DNA of 5,259 bases from Candidatus Bathyarchaeota archaeon (GCA_013330975.1 DUHG01000119.1:1-5259), one strand, 5' to 3'. Positions 1-5,127 are shown, numbered from the stretch's first letter. The notes: generated by a model not told the origin, from the letters alone. Numbers and translations: made by a program.

Positions 1-60
1 AACCCACACACAGCAATGGAAACGCTCGCTTCGCTCGCCATAAAAAAGTTAGCTAGCTAA
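1..60 (+). CDS. Possible C-terminal end of a gene entering from the left (partial)
   Basis: Frame 1 is open from the window edge to a TAA at 58-60 and reads NPHTAMETLASLAIKKLAS, an amphipathic, helix-like tail of the sort found at protein C-termini. The other two forward frames stop at about 42 and 54. If real, this gene converges on the leftward VOC gene, with the inverted repeat at 150-173 lying between them. Only 19 codons are visible, so the family cannot be named. A competing reading is a leftward gene starting with the ATG at 41-39 (MASEASVSIAVCG and onward) and leaving the window. The low-complexity direct repeat CGCTCGC-TT-CGCTCGC at 23-38 makes both readings uncertain. Confidence 0.25.
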   Translation, partial: NPHTAMETLASLAIKKLAS

Positions 61-149
61 AATCGGCTTACATTTTTCGAAATTGGATTTACCTAATCTG
101 ATACGCCTTTCAAGCATAGCATTATCAATGTGAATATCTTCTAGAGCGT

Positions 150-173
150 TCGTCAAGCTTTTTGTCTTGACGA
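150..173. terminator. Inverted repeat, possible terminator between convergent genes
   Basis: TCGTCAAG (150-157) and CTTGACGA (166-173) are perfect 8-bp arms around an 8-base loop, CTTTTTGT. The repeat lies 35 bp beyond the stop of the leftward VOC gene and after the possible rightward gene that ends at 60, where a terminator would be expected. Neither side has a long T-run directly after the stem, which argues against a classical intrinsic terminator. The T5 at 159-163 is in the loop. It could instead be a protein-binding palindrome or an RNA hairpin. Confidence 0.35.
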
Positions 174-207
174 TCCTTTACAATATCTTCAACAGGGTAG
201 GCGTGCT

Positions 208-588
208 CTATGTTCTGCTATGCAATTCTATCCACAAGCCGTCTGGGTCTCTCACAAAAGCTATGGTGGAGTCACCTTCATCCCAAGGCTCCACAGCTGA
301 CGTGGCACCCCTCGCAAGTGCTTTTTTGTAGCTTGTTCGTACATCATCACAAGCGAACGCCAGGTGATCTAGCTCTGAACCTGCAACATACTTCTCGTAG
401 AATTTGCTACCGAGCGGATAGTAGTTCAGCTCAAGCGGATGGTCTGATTCTCTGCTCTTCAATTCCACCCATATACCGCCTGCTTCCATTTTTCCTCTTC
501 GGTTTTCTTTCATCTCCATTGTTTCCGTGTAAAACTTGATTGACCTTTTCAGGTTCTTAACTCGAATTCCAGTGTATATGAATTCCAC
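208..588 (-). CDS. VOC superfamily protein (glyoxalase I / lactoylglutathione lyase-like fold)
   Basis: This 126-residue cytoplasmic protein has the size and pattern of a single-chain VOC protein, with two beta-alpha-beta-beta-beta modules at about 3-56 and 73-124. Characteristic stretches are GIRVKNLKRSIKFY (7-20), LELNYY (52-57), LDHLAFACDDV (74-83) and RDPDGLWIEL (113-122). Aligned by eye with E. coli glyoxalase I (ligands H5, E56, H74, E122), the matching positions are Y5, E53, H75 and E121, so three ligands remain and the first histidine is a tyrosine. That makes methylglyoxal-glutathione isomerase activity uncertain. Other VOC activities, such as dioxygenase, epimerase or antibiotic binding, are possible and the substrate cannot be told from sequence. 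The start is GTG, supported by GAGGTG six bases upstream. The gene has its own TATA-like element and appears monocistronic. Confidence 0.9.
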   Translation of the reverse strand: MEFIYTGIRVKNLKRSIKFYTETMEMKENRRGKMEAGGIWVELKSRESDHPLELNYYPLGSKFYEKYVAGSELDHLAFACDDVRTSYKKALARGATSAVEPWDEGDSTIAFVRDPDGLWIELHSRT

Positions 589-594
589 TCTTCA

Positions 595-600
595 CACCTC
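595..600 (-). promoter_or_regulatory. Shine-Dalgarno site of the VOC gene
   Basis: On the minus strand the site reads GAGGTG, with a six-base spacer to the GTG at 588-586. It supports the GTG as the true start. Confidence 0.7.
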
Positions 601-627
601 TAAGTCAGTTTCTCTGTGACCAGAAAG

Positions 628-637
628 ATTAATACTA
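628..637 (-). promoter_or_regulatory. TATA-like promoter of the VOC gene
   Basis: The minus strand reads TAGTATTAAT, preceded by the purine-rich CAGAAA that fits an archaeal BRE. Initiation about 25 bp downstream falls near 605-608, giving a leader of about 20 bases that just contains the Shine-Dalgarno site. A tandem TTTAACC-TTAACC (645-656) lies immediately upstream and could be an operator, though no regulator is known. Confidence 0.45.
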
Positions 638-759
638 TTTCTGTTTAACCTTAACCGTTACAGAGGGAGAGTTTTCATGGCGTACCTTAAGGAAAAATAG
701 AGAGAGCTTGCTAGACATAGGTGCTCATCCAAGAAAGTGAGTGAACAATGCATCTTCTT

Positions 760-789
760 TGGGGACGGACTCTTTCTAGAAATTCCCAT
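760..789. repeat. Imperfect palindrome downstream of the permease gene
   Basis: The outer arms TGGGGA (760-765) and TTCCCA (783-788) pair with one G-T wobble and enclose a perfect 10-bp palindrome, TTTCTAGAAA (773-782). It starts a few bases after the permease stop. It may act as a 3' hairpin for the exporter mRNA, but no T-run follows on the minus strand. From memory, the GGGGACGGACTC stretch resembles repeat sequences near REP-associated Y1 transposases in some bacteria. I cannot verify this here. Confidence 0.3.
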
Positions 790-793
790 TTGT

Positions 794-1951
794 TTAGGTT
801 TTTCCATATTTTCCGTACAACAAAATTCCCGCGCCTAGCACAACTAAACTGTAGACTGCCACAACCAAGATATCCAGCAGTATTGTCGGGCTCGTCACAG
901 GTGCTCCCCTCAGGAAAAGCGATGTCAACGCGTCGGTTACGTAGTAGCTGGGCACGAATTTGCCTGCTTCTTTTACAATACCGGACAATGCAACTGAGAC
1001 AAATGTTCCTAGAAACATCAGCGGCATTATGAAGATAAATGCGATTCCAGTGGCGGCTCCTGAAGATTTTGCTAGTGTCGCGGCTATTAGGCCGAAACCG
1101 ACGCAGCAGAGTGAGAAAATGGACAAAATGATGAAAGCTGAAATGAAGCTGGTTGCGTCGCCTAGCGGTCGATATCCAACGAGAATGGCAACCACAAAAA
1201 CAATGGCAACCTGAATCATGGCGATGATCATGTTTGAAATGGCTTGGCTTGTCATAAATTCGCTTGAAGAGGTTGGTGTCGTCTTTATTCTTCTGAGTAA
1301 TCCTTTTTCTCGTTCGAAAGTGAATGACTGGGCTACTGTCATTATTGAGAATATGGCGAAAAATGCGAAGAATCCAGGTGCAAAATAGTCGAATGTTGTT
1401 AGCTTGCTAACTTCGATGAGTGATGGGTTGCCTATGCTAATTGGTCCGGAAATCGATGTCGGTTGGATTCCATAGACGGTAACTTCAAGAGTTTGCTGCA
1501 CTATTGTTGGGATAGCTTGAGTGGCAAACAGTGACGCGCTGTCCAGGAGCAATGTGACGGTGGTGTTTACCCAGAGGTTTGGATCAGTTGGAGAAGCCCA
1601 ATATGAGTTGCAGCTTTGTCCAAAATCTTCTGGAATTATGATGACTGCTTGGACTAAGCCTTGAGACAGATCGCTTTGCGCAACACTATTGTCAGAATAG
1701 TTCTGAATGTTCAGAATCATGGTTTCAGAGAGGTTGCCAACTAGGTGCTGCGACCATGCCAAGCCTGAGATATCTTTGTCTACCACGCCAATCTGGTAGG
1801 TAGTTTGGCCGCTGTCGGTTGATCCGAAGGAGATCCCAAAAGCCATGGTGGCAATTATCGGAAATAGAATGAGCATGAAGAGCGCTCCGGGCTCTCTTGT
1901 CAGTACTCTCAGGTTCTTCTTTGCGAGGGCAGCAACTCGTTGAAACTTCAA
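794..1951 (-). CDS. ABC-2 type exporter, permease subunit
   Basis: This 385-residue integral membrane protein is the transmembrane half of an ABC exporter. Predicted helices lie at about 22-42, 188-210, 238-258, 270-293, 301-323 and 357-379. A long segment of about 145 residues (43-187) between helices 1 and 2 should face outside. This is the layout of the ABC2_membrane_3 / YhgE-Pip-like group of ABC-2 permeases. After helix 2 comes EREKGLLRRIKTTP (213-226), the family's cytoplasmic ERE-G-L-R-TP motif, thought to contact the ATPase. The start is TTG at 1951, set by GGAGGAG seven bases upstream. The ATPase gene ends one base before it, so the two are translationally linked. Substrates of this class include drugs, lipids and polysaccharides; nothing here shows which. 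The external segment has a single cysteine (C114), so no internal disulfide is expected there. Confidence 0.92.
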   Translation of the reverse strand: MKFQRVAALAKKNLRVLTREPGALFMLILFPIIATMAFGISFGSTDSGQTTYQIGVVDKDISGLAWSQHLVGNLSETMILNIQNYSDNSVAQSDLSQGLVQAVIIIPEDFGQSCNSYWASPTDPNLWVNTTVTLLLDSASLFATQAIPTIVQQTLEVTVYGIQPTSISGPISIGNPSLIEVSKLTTFDYFAPGFFAFFAIFSIMTVAQSFTFEREKGLLRRIKTTPTSSSEFMTSQAISNMIIAMIQVAIVFVVAILVGYRPLGDATSFISAFIILSIFSLCCVGFGLIAATLAKSSGAATGIAFIFIMPLMFLGTFVSVALSGIVKEAGKFVPSYYVTDALTSLFLRGAPVTSPTILLDILVVAVYSLVVLGAGILLYGKYGKT

Positions 1952-1952
1952 A

Positions 1953-2732
1953 CTATATCTCCTCCCTTATTCGTCTGCCTGTAAGCTGGAGAAAAACTTC
2001 CTCTAAGTTCTTGGCATTAGATTGTTTCTTGAGCTTTTGGGGAGTATCAAGTGATATGAGCTTGCCATGGTCGATTATTCCAATTCTGTCGCATAGTTCT
2101 TCAGCCTCCTCCATATAGTGAGTCGTGAGCAGAACCGTCTTGTCTTGTTTTTTGAGTTCCATGATGAAGTCCCAAACGGCTCGGCGCGATTGAGGGTCCA
2201 TTCCCACTGTTGGCTCGTCGAGAAAGGCAATCTCTGGATCATGGACCAAGGCCATTGCGAGGTTTATTCGGCGCATCATGCCACCGCTGTACTTTCCCGC
2301 TCGTCTCTTGGATTGGTCTCTGAGACTCAACTTTTGAAGAATTTCATCAACATTCCGTTTCAGTTTCTCTCTCGGCATAGTGTGGAGATTTCCAAATAGC
2401 TCTATGTTTTCTTTGCCTGTTAAGTGAGGATAGACCGCTGTTTCTTGCGGGGATACTCCTATCAGTTCCCTTATTCTATTCCCATCTTTTCGGATGTCAT
2501 AATCAAGTATCTTTGCCGACCCGGTTGTTGGTTCCAGCAAACCGCAGAGCATGTTTATGGTGGTTGTTTTTCCAGAACCGTTTGGTCCGAGCAACCCGAA
2601 GAGTTCTCCTTTTTCCACTGTGAGGCTGAGCCCGTCAACTGCGGTGACATCCTCAAACTTTCTGGTTATGTTTTCAATGACTATTGCAGCCGCTTTCAAT
2701 TTCATCACATGAGTCAAGCTTGAGGTCAACAT
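1953..2732 (-). CDS. ABC-2 type exporter, ATP-binding subunit (DrrA-like)
   Basis: This 259-residue cytoplasmic ATPase drives the adjacent permease. All nucleotide-binding motifs are present: Walker A GPNGSGKT (49-56), Q-loop glutamine Q96, signature YSGGM (148-152), Walker B IAFLDEP (168-174, catalytic E173), D-loop GMDP (177-180) and switch histidine H205. The C-terminal KNLEEVFLQLTGR (241-253) is typical of the DrrA / CcmA-like ATPases that pair with ABC-2 permeases, so the complex probably works as a dimer of each subunit. The YSGGM signature in place of LSGGQ is common in this group. Start choice is open. The ATG at 2732 lies about 25 bp after a TATA-like CTATAAGC and would be nearly leaderless. 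The ATG at codon 10 (2705) gives an N-terminus closer to the family norm, but has no Shine-Dalgarno site. Confidence 0.95.
   Translation of the reverse strand: MLTSSLTHVMKLKAAAIVIENITRKFEDVTAVDGLSLTVEKGELFGLLGPNGSGKTTTINMLCGLLEPTTGSAKILDYDIRKDGNRIRELIGVSPQETAVYPHLTGKENIELFGNLHTMPREKLKRNVDEILQKLSLRDQSKRRAGKYSGGMMRRINLAMALVHDPEIAFLDEPTVGMDPQSRRAVWDFIMELKKQDKTVLLTTHYMEEAEELCDRIGIIDHGKLISLDTPQKLKKQSNAKNLEEVFLQLTGRRIREEI
1959..1965 (-). promoter_or_regulatory. Shine-Dalgarno site of the permease gene, inside the ATPase gene
   Basis: The minus strand reads GGAGGAG, overlapping the last codons of the ATPase gene, with a seven-base spacer to the TTG at 1951-1949. This strong site justifies the non-ATG start and suggests coupled translation of the two subunits. 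Confidence 0.75.
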
Positions 2733-2753
2733 TATGCTTTTCTTATTACTTAT

Positions 2754-2761
2754 GCTTATAG
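2754..2761 (-). promoter_or_regulatory. TATA-like promoter of the ABC exporter operon
   Basis: The minus strand reads CTATAAGC. Its centre is about 25 bp from the ATG at 2732, so a nearly leaderless transcript is predicted. The upstream BRE match is weak. A second AT-rich stretch, AGTAATAAG at about 2739-2747, could instead serve the alternative start at 2705. The same element on the plus strand (GCTTATAG) could fire toward the CBS gene, with a leader of about 40 bases. Confidence 0.45.
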
Positions 2762-2780
2762 AGCCACCTAAGTGCGCGTC

Positions 2781-2788
2781 TTTTATTC
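2781..2788 (+). promoter_or_regulatory. TATA-like promoter of the CBS gene
   Basis: TTTTATTC lies about 25 bp before a predicted start of transcription near 2810-2812, giving a leader of about ten bases that includes GGTGA at 2813-2817. The BRE position (GCGCGTC) is a poor match, so the alternative GCTTATAG at 2754-2761 cannot be excluded. Confidence 0.35.
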
Positions 2789-2821
2789 TAGATCCGCCAA
2801 TAGCGTAGTAATGGTGATTTT

Positions 2822-3304
2822 ATGTCGGAGGATGAGCCTGAAGCAAAAGTCCTTATTCCCATGAAGGCTGAGGATGTTATGACCCGGGAAGTCATCACTC
2901 TAGATGAGAACGTCTCCGCCAAGAAAGCCGCGGAAATTATGGCTGAAGAAGGCGTCAGCGCCGTGCTCGGTACGTCCGAAGGGAAAGCGATAGGAATCCT
3001 AACTGAGAGAGACATCCTCAAACGCATAGTCGCAGAGGACAAGGACTCCAGGGAGACCACAGTGAAAGACATAATGTCCAGCCCTTTGGTGACTATTGGA
3101 CCTAGCACTGATTTGGAGGAGGCTGCGCACATCATGTTTGAGAAAAAAATAAAGAACCTGCCCGTTATCAATGAAAACCGCTTGATTGGCTTAGTCAGTT
3201 TGCACGATATTTGCCGGCTTCAACCTGAGATCCTGAGAATATTAAGGCAGGTAATGGAAACGCCAAAAAACCTCCAAAGAGTGCTAAGATGCTACATAAT
3301 TTAG
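2822..3304 (+). CDS. Tandem CBS-domain protein
   Basis: This 160-residue cytoplasmic protein is a single CBS pair (Bateman module) with no attached enzyme or channel. CBS1 spans about 16-72 and CBS2 about 82-134. Each begins with a VMT- or IMSSP-like motif (VMTREVIT 19-26, IMSSPLVTI 84-92). Each ends in the G-h-h-T/S-x-x-D nucleotide-ribose motif: GILTERD (58-64, T61 and D64) and GLVSLHD (123-129, S126 and D129). Both sites therefore keep the residues that commonly bind adenine nucleotides or S-adenosylmethionine. A C-terminal helix of about 25 residues ends in TPKNLQRVLRCYII, a tail I associate with archaeal CBS proteins. The start ATG follows GGTGA (2813-2817) by four bases. The gene diverges from the exporter operon. 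A role as an energy or ligand sensor is family inference; the partner is unknown. Confidence 0.93.
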   Translation: MSEDEPEAKVLIPMKAEDVMTREVITLDENVSAKKAAEIMAEEGVSAVLGTSEGKAIGILTERDILKRIVAEDKDSRETTVKDIMSSPLVTIGPSTDLEEAAHIMFEKKIKNLPVINENRLIGLVSLHDICRLQPEILRILRQVMETPKNLQRVLRCYII

Positions 3305-3530
3305 TGCGAAGTGCCAACCACTTTTGAATAATATTTTGTTCTAAGAGATAGTTTGTAAACAGTATGTGTGGAATGAAAATTCATCAGGGAACAGTGATTA
3401 AATTGTGAAATTTACCTAGTTATTCAAGAGTTCTGGGTCTGCTGACTATCAGAATGCAGAGATATCCATTTTCGTTTTCTGTGTCAAGCATCATTGTTGA
3501 ATGACCTTTTTTGTCGCACTAGACACAGTG
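3305..3530. other. Non-coding stretch between the CBS and membrane-protein genes
   Basis: I see no convincing gene here. AT-rich DNA just after the CBS stop (TTTTG at 3321-3325, ATTTTG at 3333-3338) could end the CBS transcript. At 3491-3504 a weak 5-bp hairpin (TCATT-GTTG-AATGA) is followed by T6 at 3507-3512, a terminator-like pattern on the plus strand. The only forward ATG with a short open frame (3364-3408, 14 codons) lacks a ribosome site and is not called. Confidence 0.4.
3491..3512 (+). terminator. Weak hairpin plus T6, possible terminator
   Basis: The 5-bp stem TCATT/AATGA with a GTTG loop is followed after two bases by six T's. It is nearly 190 bp past the CBS stop. It would therefore end either a long CBS 3' UTR or a separate small transcript, and would insulate the promoter at 3537. 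Confidence 0.35.
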
Positions 3531-3536
3531 GGTAAA

Positions 3537-3546
3537 GCTTAAAAAG
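3537..3546 (+). promoter_or_regulatory. BRE/TATA promoter of the four-helix membrane-protein gene
   Basis: GCTTAAAAAG is preceded directly by GGTAAA, a fair BRE match. About 25 bp downstream gives initiation near 3567-3569, just before the GAGGAG ribosome site. This is one of the clearest promoters in the window. Confidence 0.55.
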
Positions 3547-3570
3547 CAATCCTTCGCGAAACTGATAGCA

Positions 3571-3576
3571 GAGGAG
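3571..3576 (+). promoter_or_regulatory. Shine-Dalgarno site deciding the start at 3587
   Basis: GAGGAG is only one base from the in-frame TTG at 3578 but ten bases from the ATG at 3587. The spacing excludes the TTG as a usable start and favours the ATG. Confidence 0.65.
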
Positions 3577-3586
3577 ATTGAAAGAA

Positions 3587-3958
3587 ATGGATTGGGTAGC
3601 GCTTCTAATACAGATAGTAGTGTCTGCAGTAGTGATTGCTCCTGTGCTATGGATGGCTGGACGGCTGCTTTCTGGTAAGGAGAAGGCGAAACTCACTGAT
3701 GCCATCTGGATCGTGATTCTGGGAGTCGTAATTGGCACATTTGTCGGGAACTATCTTACCGGTTGGCTTGGCTGGCTTGGAGCAGTGATAATGTTCGTAA
3801 TCTGGCTTGGACTCATCAAGCACTTCTTCGACTGCGGATGGATAAAGGCCTTCATAATCGCTTTGATTGCTGACATAATCTACATTATAGTATGGTTAAT
3901 TCTGGAGTGGATACTGGCTTTGTTCGGTATAACAGTGACGCCACCGCCCATGTTCTAG
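3587..3958 (+). CDS. Small four-helix membrane protein of unknown function
   Basis: I do not recognise this family. The 123-residue product is almost wholly hydrophobic, with predicted membrane segments at about 4-28, 39-58, 61-80 and 86-115. A charged loop, SGKEKAKLTDA (29-39), lies between helices 1 and 2, and a proline-rich C-terminus (TPPPMF) ends the protein. Tryptophans cluster near the helix ends (W41, W60, W63, W73, W85, W103, W108), as in bilayer-interface anchors. One cysteine, C83, sits in the FDCGW loop before helix 4. No catalytic motif is visible. The start could be extended to TTG at 3578 (three more residues), but the ribosome-site spacing favours ATG 3587. The gene has its own promoter and appears monocistronic. 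Holin-like, transporter-accessory or membrane-organising roles are all possible and unsupported. Confidence 0.8.
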   Translation: MDWVALLIQIVVSAVVIAPVLWMAGRLLSGKEKAKLTDAIWIVILGVVIGTFVGNYLTGWLGWLGAVIMFVIWLGLIKHFFDCGWIKAFIIALIADIIYIIVWLILEWILALFGITVTPPPMF

Positions 3959-4000
3959 GTCCAACCTTTGAAAGAAGTCGGGATATTTCGCTAGCAAAAC

Positions 4001-4019
4001 TTAACCCCCTTTTTCTTAT
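4001..4019 (+). terminator. Pyrimidine/T-rich tract, likely terminator of the membrane-protein gene
   Basis: TTAACCCCC followed by TTTTT-C-TT (T-run 4010-4014) lies about 45 bp after the stop. Archaeal RNA polymerase can terminate on T-runs without a strong hairpin, which fits this position. No clear stem precedes it. Confidence 0.4.
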
Positions 4020-4207
4020 TTAGTCAATTCCTGAGATTTTCCGTTTGTTGTCAGAAGTTGATAATTATGCAAGGTTGGGCTTGGCCTGCCATTTTTCATG
4101 TGCACTCTGATACTGGTCAGATCTGTTTCATGATTGTTGGCTTTCAGGATCATTAACGAGCTTAGAAAGACCAAACTGCTTTTCAATTCATATCGTGAAG
4201 TCATAAT
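4020..4207. other. Non-coding stretch between two membrane-protein genes
   Basis: I see no supported gene here. A leftward open frame (4285-4016) crosses the start of the next gene and has no recognisable domain or ribosome site. A small inverted repeat, TCTGA-TACTGG-TCAGA, lies at 4106-4121. The rest shows no clear structure. Confidence 0.4.
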
Positions 4208-4217
4208 GAATATATCA
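4208..4217 (+). promoter_or_regulatory. TATA-like promoter of the anchored exported-domain gene
   Basis: The box GAATATATCA is AT-rich with a modest purine-rich upstream flank. Initiation about 25 bp on falls near 4238, leaving a leader of about ten bases before the TTG at 4249. GTGAG (4236-4240) may act as a weak ribosome site if the transcript begins slightly earlier. Confidence 0.45.
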
Positions 4218-4248
4218 ATTTTTTCGCACAAAAAAGTGAGTCCCACAA

Positions 4249-4866
4249 TTGGAAAACAACACAACTGACGTTTTTGTTGGCTCACCCAATGAAGCCAAAC
4301 CCAAGAGTCGTCGAACTCTATTCATAATCGTGATAGCGATTGCTGCAGTCGGGTTGGTTATGAGCGCTTTCCTAGCTTCTGCGTTGCTCTCAAATCCAAA
4401 TAGCCAAGACGGTTGGTTGTTTGATGGAGCCTACGCGAAGTACCAAGGCGAAACCGAAATAATGGGTTTTGATTTTGACTTCTCGTTGAAACTAGAAGTT
4501 CTTGATCTTAACAGTACACATATGTGTATGTCAACCTCTTTTCGGATGGGATCTAGCTTAGGCGAAGTAGCAGAAGAAGAGAACACCCTTTGGGTTCCGC
4601 TGTCAAGTGTCGCGTTCATTGAAGCTCTGGGCGAAAGCAACGCTACGAACAGCTACGATTCAAAACTTGATTTCGGCAGCTTGGGAACTAGGAGCTGCAC
4701 GGTCTACGAAATTGCCACTGAAGGTCCAACAATGACTGTTTATGTTGACAAGAAGATAGGGTGGCCGCTGAAGATGACGGCAAGCATGATTGGCGAAGAT
4801 TCTCTGAGCTTGAGCCTTGACATAAGTCTCGTTGACACGAATGTACCGGGGCTGCAGTCCCAATAG
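4249..4866 (+). CDS. Membrane-anchored protein with exported domain, unknown function
   Basis: I do not recognise the family. The 205-residue product has a polar N-terminus (1-22) ending in KSRR, one membrane helix at about 23-48, and an exported domain of about 155 residues. The RR before the helix and the lack of a lipobox or clear cleavage site favour an uncleaved anchor with the C-terminus outside. The exported part alternates hydrophobic and polar residues in strand-like runs, for example FDFDFSLKLEVLDL and LSLSLDISLVD, suggesting a beta-rich fold, perhaps lipocalin- or LolA-like; this is inference. It has just two cysteines, C93 and C150, which could form a disulfide. Two N-glycosylation sequons (N88-S-T, N131-A-T) fit an archaeal surface protein. 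The TTG start is the only sensible one, since the next in-frame ATG lies inside the helix. The gene is preceded by its own promoter and followed by a terminator-like element. Confidence 0.8.
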   Translation: MENNTTDVFVGSPNEAKPKSRRTLFIIVIAIAAVGLVMSAFLASALLSNPNSQDGWLFDGAYAKYQGETEIMGFDFDFSLKLEVLDLNSTHMCMSTSFRMGSSLGEVAEEENTLWVPLSSVAFIEALGESNATNSYDSKLDFGSLGTRSCTVYEIATEGPTMTVYVDKKIGWPLKMTASMIGEDSLSLSLDISLVDTNVPGLQSQ

Positions 4867-4905
4867 CTATGTCATTAGCTCGGACAGAAATTCAGTTCTC
4901 CATTA

Positions 4906-4925
4906 GGTATGGTACCCCGTTTTTT
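4906..4925 (+). terminator. Hairpin plus T6 after the exported-domain gene
   Basis: GGTA-TGG-TACC (4906-4916) is a short stem followed by CCG and six T's (4920-4925), 40 bp beyond the stop. The stem is weak, but the T-run is typical of archaeal termination. Confidence 0.5.
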
Positions 4926-4945
4926 GCTAATCCATGGTGGTGCAC

Positions 4946-4954
4946 GGTATAAAC
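4946..4954 (+). promoter_or_regulatory. TATA-like element without an assigned gene
   Basis: GGTATAAAC is a good TATA match just after the terminator. It would start transcription near 4976, about 150 bp before the TldD/PmbA-family gene. It may be an upstream promoter for that gene or drive a small transcript; a 45-codon frame at 5021-5158 would be included. Confidence 0.3.
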
Positions 4955-5081
4955 TGCAATCCAAATCCTCCTTCAGGTCAACCGGTCTCCAATTAGAAAT
5001 ATCTGGTATGAGAAAGAGCTATGGAACTCTTGGTGAGGGTTAAGCTTGTCTGGGTATCATTTTCTCTTGGGGTATGGCTTG

Positions 5082-5095
5082 CGAAAGGTTTTAAC
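5082..5095 (+). promoter_or_regulatory. BRE/TATA promoter of the TldD/PmbA-family gene
   Basis: The BRE-like CGAAA (5082-5086) is followed by GGTTTTAAC (5087-5095). Initiation about 25 bp downstream falls near 5117, giving a leader of roughly ten bases before the GTG at 5128. The leader has no Shine-Dalgarno site; GGAG at 5109-5112 is too far from the start and probably upstream of the transcript. Confidence 0.5.
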
Positions 5096-5127
5096 TTTGT
5101 CTACCTTAGGAGAAGACGGGTAGTCAC

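Noticed and set aside
210..539. Rightward 109-codon frame opposite the VOC gene
   Set aside because: It is antisense to a well-supported VOC domain.
677..700. Micro-frame MAYLKEK preceded by GAGGGAGAG
   Set aside because: The purine-rich stretch resembles a ribosome site, but seven codons with a stop and no downstream rightward gene make a functional peptide or leader unlikely.
748..1214. Rightward frames opposite the permease 3' part
   Set aside because: They are antisense to a membrane protein with conserved ABC-2 motifs and have no own signals.
2788..3171. Leftward 127-codon frame opposite the CBS gene
   Set aside because: It is the antisense shadow of a clear CBS-domain coding region; its Ser/Arg-rich composition is typical of such shadows.
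3364..3408. 14-codon frame MCGMKIHQGTVIKL
   Set aside because: It is very short with no ribosome site and no supported promoter; chance is the simpler explanation.
3484..3738. Leftward 84-codon frame opposite the small membrane-protein gene
   Set aside because: It overlaps the promoter and 5' part of the membrane-protein gene and has no family features.
4016..4285. Leftward 89-codon open frame in the gap before the exported-domain gene
   Set aside because: It crosses the start and promoter of the rightward gene at 4249, has no recognisable domain or ribosome site, and its composition is not protein-like.
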